Shown: positions 11,213-20,343 of the stretch, one piece after another
Numbering within the stretch: the first letter of the stretch is position 1
Layout: each line of letters begins with the position of its first letter
NCBI RefSeq assembly: GCF_963576545.1
Contig: NC_083647.1
Span: forward strand, 5,561,507 to 5,625,506
Length of the DNA: 64,000 bases
From: Limanda limanda
Taxonomy: Eukaryota; Chordata; Actinopteri; Pleuronectiformes; Pleuronectidae
Direction: 5' to 3'
Program-made: the position numbers and the translations under genes
The notes under the pieces: model-generated
The model's database searches: none
What the model was told of the DNA's origin: nothing
What the model saw: only the letters and a program-made list of their open reading frames with translations

Positions 11213-11359
11213 AGGTCTGCGGTTGGTGGCAGAGGTCGGAGCAGTGCCCCCGCATCTCTAAGGCCAGCTCGCAGGCACCACCCTCCAGCCCCAGCCGTAG
11301 TCCTGTACTGTGGAAGCGGTGGGGGTTTTTGGGGACCCCGCAACCTCAAGAGGGTTCCT

Positions 11360-11773
11360 GTGGCAGGTTACGGACATTGGAGAGGGGGCATCCACAGCAG
11401 GATCCTCTCCTCTCCACAGTGGGCTCCCTGGAACCAGCCTCCAGTCCTGGCTGACGTCTCCCCTCTTCGGGCGGCAGGGGTCCTTGCTTCCCCAGCCCCA
11501 GTACCTGCTCCGCGCCAGAGGTTCCCTTCCGACGTCCCTGGTCTTCTGACGTCAGAGGTCCTCACAGCATCACCAGCCCCGGTTCCTGCTCCGCGTCGGA
11601 GGTTCCCGGCTGACGTCTCCCCTCTTCGGGCGTCAGGGGTCCTCGCGTCGCCTGCTCCAGCACCTGTCCCGCGCCGGAGGGTCCCGGCAGACGTCACTCT
11701 GGATCTGGCGTCGGAGGTCTTCGCGGTGCCAGCTCCAGTCCCTGCTCCAGTCCCTAATGAGTGGACGGAATGA
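11360..11773 (+). pseudogene. proline/alanine-rich repeat region of a gypsy element
   Basis: An open frame made of tandem units, each with a PAPVPAP block followed by R-R-R-(F/V)-P-(A/S)-D-V and a short Leu/Ser/Val-rich link. At least four units lie between about 11450 and 11755. Such proline-rich linkers occur between gag and pol in some fish gypsy elements. The frame ends with a stop at 11771-11773, and the reverse-transcriptase frame starts 22 bases later in a different frame. The strand opposite also stays open through the repeat because of its composition; I take that to be a shadow. Confidence 0.5.
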
Positions 11774-11794
11774 CTAACAGAAAAGCTGAAGTCA

Positions 11795-12751
11795 ATGCCA
11801 GTTGTGTTTGCACAGCCGGATCTCGACTTTGGACGCACTGACAAGATGAAACATCACATAAAGCTCAGGGACGAAACTCCATTCAAACACAGAGCGAGAC
11901 CCATACATCCACAAGACATTGAGGCTGTACGTAGACATCTCCATGAACCGCTCGATGTAGAATGCATCCGTGAATCAGAGTCACCTTTCTGCTCACCGAT
12001 CGTAGTCGCCAAGAAAAAGAATGGTGACATCAGGCTCTGCATAGACTACAGGAAGCTCAACCTCCAGACGGTAAAGGACTCATATGTCCTACCCAATGTG
12101 GAAGAGCCATTCTCAGCCTCGAATGGATCAAAATGGTTTTCTGTTCTAGATCTGAAGTCTGGCTTTTACCAGATTGAAATTGAGTCAGATAAAAACAAGA
12201 CTGCATTTGTCTGCCCAGTTGGATTATTTGAATTTAAAAGGATGCCACAGGGAATAACCAATGCCCCTAGCACATTCCAAAGAATCATGGAGCGTTGCAT
12301 GGGAGAGCTAAACCTGAAGCAAGTCCTTGTTTTCATCGACGACCTCATCATTTTCTCTTCGACTTTGGAGGAACATGAGGAAAGGCTAATAAATATCCTC
12401 AACAGATTGAGAGAGTATGACCTGAAGTTGTATCCTGACAAATGCAGATTCTTTCAGACCTCTGTCAAGTATCTAGGGCACGTTGTGTCAAAAAATGACA
12501 TTGAAATGACTATAGACCAACCTGACACTGAGACAGAACCCCTGAGAAGATCCACCAGAGACAGAAAGCCTATTAAACGACTGACCTACCCTGAATTAGG
12601 AAATCCATTAGTTACAATAGTCCAGTCTCTGTTTCAGAGTTTAAGTGATGTATTCACAGAATCACTTGCAGAAACTAACTCCTCAGTACTTTGGGTACTC
12701 ACTGCCAGAGTGGTAGGAGTATCAGCATTTTCTTTAACTTTTTTGAATTGA
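11795..12751 (+). pseudogene. gypsy pol: reverse transcriptase fused to pol C-terminus (internal deletion)
   Basis: The first 240 or so codons are a clear Ty3/gypsy reverse transcriptase. The blocks seen in order are SPFCSPIVVAKKKNGDIRLC, the LDLKSGFYQIEI block with its catalytic Asp, RMPQGITNAPSTFQRIM, and VFIDDLIIFS, the F/YxDD active site. The thumb then reaches YLGHVVSKNDIE. Immediately afterwards, near 12510, the frame changes in character to an EPLRRSTRDRKPIKRLTYP segment, a basic tail normally found at the end of integrase in these elements. RNase H and the integrase catalytic core are missing, so a deletion joined the two parts in frame. A protein made from this could not complete transposition. 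It lies behind the LTR and gag remains but may come from a different element. Confidence 0.85.
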
Positions 12752-13020
12752 ACTGAATAAGGACTTCAAGCTGAACTTTATTTTGAAAAGACAGGAAGGA
12801 GAGTGAGCTCCACTCATCTAAACCCTCCTTTATTGTTTGAATTATGTGTATATATATTTATTAAGTTTATTATGTTCATAGTACTTTTTATTTATTATGT
12901 TTTTTGGGTTAGGGTTAGTGTGTTTAGTAAAGTGCCGGCTTTAAATTTAAAGTACCTGGTCTCTGGCTTTTTTTTTTATTTTCACCCCACTCCTCAGAAC
13001 CTAGAACTAGTCCAGTAGCA
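12752..13020 (+). other. 3' flank of the gypsy body, possible PPT and LTR remnant
   Basis: After the pol stop there is a purine run GAAAAGACAGGAAGGAGAG (about 12785-12803), a plausible polypurine tract. The TGAGCTCC that follows could be the start of a degraded 3' LTR. It does not resemble the LTR at 10459-10932, which favours two different parent elements. Confidence 0.35.
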
Positions 13021-14169
13021 TGACTTTTTGGTGTATCAGAGGTAAATGATACAGTCTATGATTGTTAGTCTATAACCGTGGTAACCTGTATGCACATCAA
13101 CACCTGACTGCGTATTTAAATTCCCATCAATATTTTTGACCAGCAAGTTGCAGTCTGCACTAACAGGACTTTCCTTTTTTATGATTTTTTTTTTTGCGTA
13201 TCGTCATTAGTTGAATTTTATGTGAACATAAAATAGACATGAGAATGGAACTGGAAAAAAGACGTTAAATCTGTAAATCAAATGCAGACTTTGCTACCAG
13301 CTACAATTACCTCAGCTACAATCACCCATTGTAAAAGTTTGGGATCCTTGTAACCATTTAAAGGAATGTGAAAGGTCAGATTGAACAGTCTCTCTAAATA
13401 TATAATCTCTTGATGTATTCAGCCTCAGGAATATCTTTTCCACTACCTTCTTCAAACCCCTCCTCTCTCGCTCAGGTTTTTTTTAAATCAATCGGAGGTC
13501 AGGTCAGGTATCACCTCCAACTCAATGTCTGCTTCCTCTCAGCTCGCTGACTGTATTCATTTGCATGCTTTCAGATGGATTTGGAAATCTTCACATGGTG
13601 GCTGAGCTCTCTCCCTCATTTCTTCTAGACCCACATTCGTCACAAGCTAAATTAAGTGCGGCGGACTCGTCCCTCTCCATTTGGATTGTTTAGTCGTAAT
13701 CGCAGCGTATTAACAAGATGCTCGGGCAGAGGAGAGGAAGAGAGGGGAGAAGATAGTTTTTATTAATGTTAACACGGTCAGCGGGCACAATCATCAGTCT
13801 CCTTCAAGCGTTCATAATTACTATAGTACCCGGACAAAGAGGGAGATGGGGGGCAGGAGGGGGAAGGAGGAAGGTCCAGACAGGTGTAGTGAGGTGAACA
13901 GTGCCGAGGAAATGAGGCTCCATTAAGTTTGTCATCAGCAATATGCCTGTGGAGGTCACTGCAGAGGATGAGACCCCCTCCACCTCCTTTTCTCCCCCTG
14001 CTGCTCTTTTCTCGGCGTCTCTCTGCAGCCATATCGTTTGCATCTTTCCATCTCATCTCACAAAACCCGTCTCTCACCCTCCCATTAGGTCCGTATTTAA
14101 AAGCCTCTCTATCCATAAGGGCGATTAAAGTGGAATGGAGCGTGGACTCAGCCATCTCCCGTCGCCACT

Positions 14170-14187
14170 CCCCCCCCCCCCCCCCCC
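14170..14187. repeat. poly-C tract
   Basis: Eighteen consecutive C residues in otherwise complex sequence. Confidence 0.95.
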
Positions 14188-14837
14188 ATCTCTGTATTTA
14201 ATATGCATGGCTGTAACAATTAAGGTGAATGGAGCACTGTGCGCCGCTGTACCTCAATCCATCTCTCTGCCCATTACTCCTACACAGTGCGGAATAATTT
14301 AAACTGGAGCCTCACTTTGAGAGAGGGCACGCAAAATTCACTTCATCTGATAATGTAAAGGACGTGAATTTTTATGTGTAAAGCCGTGCAGATAACAGCG
14401 AGAGTAAAACACTGGGCTATAAATTTTAATAGAGTGGTATTACTCTGATATGGCGACAAGGTTTAAGATTATTCAAATTAAGGCGTAGCGGTCGACAAAT
14501 TTCACATCATCCAATAATGTAAAAGAACAATTTGTTCCTGTGTTATTGTGGACACAATGTGGTAGATAGAGAGGATAGATGCTTAAAACTGATTAAGTCA
14601 GTAAAATTATTTATACTCCCAAGTAATAAAATTACTAATTAAGTTGATGAGCAGAATAATATAATTGTTTAATTAGGAACATATTAACTTTGTATGGAGC
14701 TCCAGTAAATTGAACATCTAATCCATAGGTGACTTACTACCATTTACATTTTACAGTATAACCAAGCGTATAAAATGGAAATATTTGGAAAAAGCGGGAC
14801 AACTGACTGATAATATGACTTTGACAATGTGGATTCC

Positions 14838-14840
14838 ATA

Positions 14841-14871
<31 letters not shown>

Positions 14872-14895
14872 ATATCTGTCTATCTATCTATCTAT
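14838..14895. repeat. (TATC)n microsatellite
   Basis: A tetranucleotide TATC run with one TATATCTGTC interruption. Confidence 0.95.
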
Positions 14896-15277
14896 CCACT
14901 AATTCAAACATATCTGTCTATCTGTTTGTGAAACGCGTATCTCACACTTGGCATAAGCATTGTTAACAGCCCCAGGAAGTGGTGTCGAATTTGCCTACTG
15001 ACTGCAAGGCAATGAACATCTCTGGAAAAGCTGGCGTTCAATCTATAAAAAAAGTAACAGCAGCTAAGTACATCATTCAAACTTATATATAAAACAGATA
15101 ATAAAGCAAATTCAGTTTCAGTTTATGAAAAACATTTTTAACGTGGATGCACGATGACTTCACTGCATCACAGACTGTTCATAAAACGCTCTGCACACAA
15201 CTTTCAGTGCGCAAACACTTAAAGAGATATGTCGTCAATCACGACAACTGTGCATTTAAAACAAAAAATGATATTTA

Positions 15278-15373
15278 GTAAGGCTTGCCATTTATTTTAA
15301 ATAATAACTCAGACCTTTTCATTAACACGTCAACATATGATTTCTACATACAATCAGGGGTCTGGAACATTGG
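15278..15373 (+). repeat. dispersed repeat, copy 1
   Basis: This segment matches 20238-20343 in the same orientation. Shared stretches include CAGACCTTTTC, ACATATGATTTCTA (ATATATGATTTCTA in the partner) and GGTCTGGAACATTGG. After this point the two places diverge. The class is unknown. Confidence 0.6.
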
Positions 15374-15805
15374 GTCGCGGACCCCCTGTTGAAGCCCTAG
15401 CGAAATTGTTGGTTGAGACAATTTTAAATTTTTTTTAATAATTTTGTATTTACTTTCCAACCAATTTTTTTTTCCACAAATTTAAATGTCTTAAAATACA
15501 TATTAACATGCATCCTACATATTGTGAGGCTGATTTGACCCTCTGCCTGACAATTGCCATCCGTCCAAGGTTAGATAAGTTGTGTGCTACCCATCAGGGT
15601 CCGACATCTCACTGATGTGGGAGTATTTGTGCCATCCACAGATGGCTTGAGGATTCACTGTCTCTTCTACATGTATGTTTAATAAAAAACATGAATCTGT
15701 GAATTATTGTAAAAGCTCAGTGTTGTATGCAAGACGTAGGTTTATAAAAGTGTGGCATGGCCAGCCTGTTCCTTTCACATGTTTAACTTAAAAACATGAA
15801 TATTT

Positions 15806-17353
15806 TTATATTATATTTATACTGATATGGACAGTTTATTGTCTTAGTAACAAAAGGATGCCACATCTTTGATGGAAATAAAAGTTTTCAGCCTACAGAG
15901 GGCTCAATTTTATAGACACCCCGAAAATCATAGTGAAAAAGTGATGTGGCAGGCTTGTCCATTTTGCCAAAATTCAATTTCTGCAACTCAAAATGCTACT
16001 CAATATCTTGTGTGGCCCCCACCTGCTTGTATGCATGCTGGACAACGTCGCGGCATGCTCCTAATGAGACAACGGATGGTGTCTTGTGGGATGTCCTCCC
16101 AGATCTGTCTAAGAGCATCAGTGAGCTCCTGTAAAGTCTGAGGAGCAACCTGGCGGCGTCTGATTGACTGAAACATAATGTCCCAGAGGTGTTCTATCGG
16201 GTTTAGGTCAGGTGATCGTGAGGGCCATTCAATTGCATCAATTTCTTCATCCTCCAGGTACTGCCTGCATACCCTTGCCACATGAGGCCGGGCATTATCG
16301 TGCATCAGGAGGAACCCAGGACGTACTGCACCAGCGTAGGGTCTGACCATGGGTTCAAGGATTTCATCCCGATACCTAATGGCAGTAAGACTGCCGTTCT
16401 CTAGCCTGTAGAGGTCTGTGCGTCCCTTCATGGATATGCCTCCTCAAACCATCACTGACCCACCACCAAACCGGTCATGCTGAACGATGTTGCAGGCAGC
16501 ATAGCATTCTCCTTGGCTTCTCCAGACCCTTTCACGTCTATCACAGGTGCTCAGGGTGAACCTGCTCTCATCTGTGAAAAGCACAGGGCGCCAGTGGCGG
16601 ACATGCCAATTCTGGTGTTCTATAGCAAATGCCAATTGAGCTCCACGGTGCTGGGCAGTGAGCACAGGGCACACTACAGGACGTCGCACCCTGAGGCCAC
16701 CCTCATGAAGTCTGTTTCTGACTGTTTGGGCAGAGACATTCACACCAGTGGCCTGCCGGAGGTCATTCTGTAGGGCTCGGGCAGTGCTCAACCTGTTCCT
16801 CCTTGCACAAAGCAGCAGATATCGGTCCTGCTGATGGGTTGAGGACCTTCTACGGCCCTGCTGATGGGTTGAGGACCTTCTACGGCCCTGTCCAGCTCTC
16901 CTAGAGTAACTGCCTGTCTCCTGGAATCTCCTCCATGTTCTGGAGATTATGCTGGGAGACACATCAAATCTCCTTGCAACAGCACGCATGGATGTGCCAT
17001 CCTGGAGGAGTTGGACAATCTGTGCAACTTCTGTAGGGTTAAGAAATCGCCTCATGCTCCCAGTCGAGATAATGACTCTAGCTAAAGCCAACACTAATGG
17101 AAAACCAGTCGAAGTGATTAAGAGGGAGAAACTTGAAATGGCCTCCACATGCAAAACCACTCCTATTTTGGGGGTCGTCTCATTGTTGCCCCTCTAGTGC
17201 ATCTGTTGTTAATTCCATCAACGCCAATGCAGCTGAAACTGATTTACAACCCCCTCTGCTACTTAACTGACCAGATAATTATCAAAAAAGTGCAATTGAA
17301 TTCATGCCATACCCTGATAAGAAAGTGTTCCTTAAATTTTTTTGAGCAGTGTA
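15806..17353 (-). mobile_element. Tc1-like transposon, one end degraded
   Basis: A Tc1-family transposase runs on the minus strand. Its 5' end, on the right in this window, is intact: read on the minus strand from 17353 it goes TACACTGCTCAAAAAAATTT, with the TA target dinucleotide at 17352-17353. At the left I find no matching inverted repeat; sequence near 15806-15860 still resembles the 3' flank of such elements, but the terminus is eroded or lost. The left limit is therefore approximate. The element is dead because of a nonsense codon in the transposase. Confidence 0.75.
16000..17055 (-). pseudogene. Tc1-like transposase, one nonsense codon
   Basis: The frame begins at the ATG at 17055 ([20 protein letters not shown]). 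A longer upstream frame starting at 17160 was not used because the family normally starts here. The N-terminus is a paired-like helix-turn-helix DNA-binding region. The catalytic DDE triad is visible as FTDESRF, LMHDNARPH and SPDLNPIEHLW. Two defects are seen. A TGA at 16444-16446 interrupts the frame after GGGSVMV, where this family normally has Trp. A 30-bp direct duplication at about 16830-16890 repeats a [10 protein letters not shown] block in the linker. Apart from the duplication the length of about 350 codons is normal. The product would be cut off before the second catalytic Asp, so it is inactive. Confidence 0.88.
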
Positions 17354-17431
17354 CTATGGGGTCCCTGCTCCATCTCACCACCAGTTTGGGAGTCCTTGGC
17401 CTGAAAAACGTTGAAGACCCCTGCTCTATAG
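17354..17431. repeat. hAT-like MITE end next to the Tc1
   Basis: Read on the minus strand, the segment begins CAGGGGTCTTCAACGTTTTT and goes on AGGCCAAGGACTCCCAAACT, a fish hAT-type MITE end that I recognise. A related CAGGGGTCTGGAACATTGGG lies on the other side of the Tc1 at 15355, suggesting that the Tc1 landed in such a MITE. However, the bases outside the two ends do not form a matching 8-bp duplication. Confidence 0.4.
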
Positions 17432-19809
17432 CATTACAAAAAAACATTACACCGTCAATCAAAAATTGTGGGAACAAAATGCATGTCAGAGCCTGTTAGA
17501 ACTAATGATTTAACTGCAGTAGCATGTAGTAATGATGACCTGACAACCTGCAGAGGTTTTTTTCAATTACTTGTGATGTTAAATGACAGCTTACAGCCCG
17601 GCTGTGCAGCAACGTGTGTAACTGTGTAAAGGAAAACCAAGCAGATGGCTTAATAAGTGCCTTCATCATGCATTCAGGCCTGATTGCAAATCCAGAGTGC
17701 AGCATAGAAGTGAACAGGTGTAGCATTGAGTGTACAGTGTAAAAAAGAAGCCCAGTCTCCCACAAAATTGTGTTAAAATGTGATTCTTCATGCCCATTTT
17801 AAGTGTATGCTTTGCATTTTTTTTATCAAGCAGGGTAAGTGCATAGGGCTTTTTGTTTGTGCCATGTACTTGTGATAAAGTATGAAACCACTTTCCCTAC
17901 AGGGGCAAGTTTACATACATTTCAAGCAGGAGAAACTGAAGAGAGAGAGGGAAGATTAGAACAAATTCAATTTATTGGAACATTAGGAACAGACTTTGGC
18001 ACTTAGACCACGACAGGAAGTAGAACAGCATCGAATCGATCATATGAATTAGGTTCCTAGAATATGAAGGAAACTTCTTCGAAGTCTAGCTGGTGGTGAT
18101 GAGGGTATTATTAGATGATACAATGGATGTAGTATTTCACTTTGCAAGGCAATATAGGTGAGTCAATGATGGTAGTTTGTTTTAAATCTATTAATTTACT
18201 TGAAATTAAATGTCAATTGACTGCCCAACTTCTTAATTAACTTTCTTGCCTGATGTATACTTTTTTCATGGCTGGATCTTCAATGGCTTAAAAGATCTAT
18301 ATGGATTTCAACCAGATTATATGGAATGTGAATATTCGATTTTCTTAGAATGCCTTTTATTGTCAAACATTGGTTCATAACGTGAAACAACTTGAAACCC
18401 ACTAGCAGTTCTGTGAGTCTGCAAGTGTCGGTTCTAGCACTCGCGCTCTAAAACCCTAGTGCTAAGCATTCTTAGGCACAGAGATTCTTTAAAATAAATG
18501 CAATGCCTAGCATTCAAACATACTCCGTAGTTCAGTTATTAACACTGATGTCATCCTCATGGTGGTGATAGCAGGGAAGTTAAGGGATCCCCAAAATCAT
18601 TAGTTTTCAACATCTGGGAACCATTCTTTTCTGTACCATATTGTGATAATCCATAAAGTAGATGCTTAGATATGCACTGGATAAGTGACAACTATGACTT
18701 GCTGGTGATCAGTTGATCTCTAAAGTCAGCAAGCATCTTTCACTGGGGTTCATGAATACCTGTCACCAAAGTGTTCACCGAACAAACCAACTAACGAGCG
18801 ATATTATATTTCAGTCCGAACCCAAAAAGTGAAAGAACCAAATGATTGCCTGAACACCATTACCATCCCCGGTGGCCCACTGAACTGCTGCTATTGAGTC
18901 ATCCAATATTGACATTCACTCTGGTCCTAAAATTACAGCAAATAAACATCCAATAACCTCTGTCCTATGTCGCATTCCATCTAAATGGCTGCAAGTGACA
19001 TTCAGCAAGACATTCAAAACTAGTTTGTACATCTCTTTATATGAACATAGAGATAAGGGTTATATTAATGTTTGTGCATAGTCAAAAACCAATACCCAAG
19101 GCAATCTCATCCAATCACTTCTTCTGGCTCCTCTTTTTGAATTAACTGTGCTCTATTTAGCTCTTGGTTCCATCGATACCACTGTAAATTACTGCCTTGA
19201 TTTATTTAAAATCATATTATTTGCATGCATTTAAATATAGCCAGTCACAGCTTTTTGTCCCTGTTGAAGCATCATTCCAATAAGCTCACTGCCGCAGGCT
19301 GGCACTCAAACGTCCTGCATGTTTCCATTAAGATAACTCCATTTAGGCCTAAAATGAGACAGCGCCTGGGGGGAGGTGTAAAATGGAGGACGGAGAATGT
19401 TGGGGAAAAGGGTGACCACAAAAAGATAAAATAAAAACAAACACATAGATGTAAATTGTTAACAGAGAGGATGAACATGAGAAAGGAAAGGAAGGGGGGC
19501 ACCAAGATGAATAGAAAGACATGTTGGTCCGCAGAGAGAGACACACAGAGAGCTAGAGATAATAAATGATTGTAAATGATTCTTTATTACTGTGCTGTGT
19601 GCAGCACTCAGCATTCTGTAAACTGATGAGCCATGAAAGGTGGTGTGTGTGTCTTCGCTTTCTTTCTGTGTGTGTGAGAGAGAGAGAGAGATCCTGTGAG
19701 AGAAGGCAGTACTCACATTTATTTTTCAGCCCCTTTAGATTCCTGCCCTGCCTGCTGCAATTAAATTGCCTTTTTGTTACGTGTGTGTTGTGTGTTGTGT
19801 GTGGTGTGT

Positions 19810-19844
<35 letters not shown>

Positions 19845-20237
19845 TGGAGAGGGCTATGTTTTTCTTCCTGAACTTGTTCCTGTCATTAAAACGTATACAA
19901 AAGATTCATATGTCTAACGATAATTTATAGTTGTCAAATGTAAATTTTGTGAATGTCAAATTTGATGAATGTTTGTTTTGTCATTCAGTCTTAAATATTA
20001 ATTCCAGAGCACATTAGGGAGTCGGGTGTGTCACTACATTATATTTCACCTTTTTTAATTTCAGACGTTCCAAAACTGCTCTGTAAAGTTTTGGGAGTTT
20101 GGAGGGAAATGTCACGCAGGTAAGAAATCCCTGTTCCCTCCTTGGCCTTGCACAACCTCTCTTAGTCTTTCAAGAGAGACAAGCTTTTACAAAGCTCTGT
20201 CATAAAGACTTTGGCAGGTATCCCACCATGAATATTA
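17432..20237. other. non-coding DNA, no gene seen
   Basis: No supported gene. The stretch 19200-19375 has complex, non-repetitive composition that could be conserved non-coding sequence. Short purine or pyrimidine runs and GA repeats occur near 19675-19691. Confidence 0.55.
19781..19843. repeat. (TG)n microsatellite
   Basis: A compound GTGTGTTG/GTGTGGTG stretch passing into a pure GT run. Confidence 0.95.
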
Positions 20238-20343
20238 ACTAAGGCTTACCATTTTATTTAACTTTACACAAGAAAAGCTCAGACCTTTTCAGTAACAGGT
20301 CAATATATGATTTCTATATAATATCAGAGGTCTGGAACATTGG
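20238..20343 (+). repeat. dispersed repeat, copy 2
   Basis: Diverged direct copy of 15278-15373, sharing AAGGCTTACC-like, CAGACCTTTTC and GGTCTGGAACATTGG blocks with small indels. Confidence 0.6.

Larger units (their letters stand above)
13021..15277. other. non-coding DNA with possible conserved elements
   Basis: No gene was found. The stretch 13560-14560 has an even, complex composition with homeodomain-like ATTA/TAAT words, unlike the simple AT-rich DNA around it, and might be conserved non-coding sequence. Frames at 13778-14201 overlap on both strands, shadowing a low-complexity GGAGG/CCTCC composition, and look non-coding. Confidence 0.45.

Noticed and set aside
11368..11844. 158-codon minus-strand frame opposite the gypsy proline repeat
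   Set aside because: Stays open because the repeat lacks stops on both strands. The sense strand fits the gypsy context.
13778..14201. Overlapping 90-125 codon frames on both strands
   Set aside because: Low-complexity purine/pyrimidine-rich sequence. The frames conflict and carry no domain.
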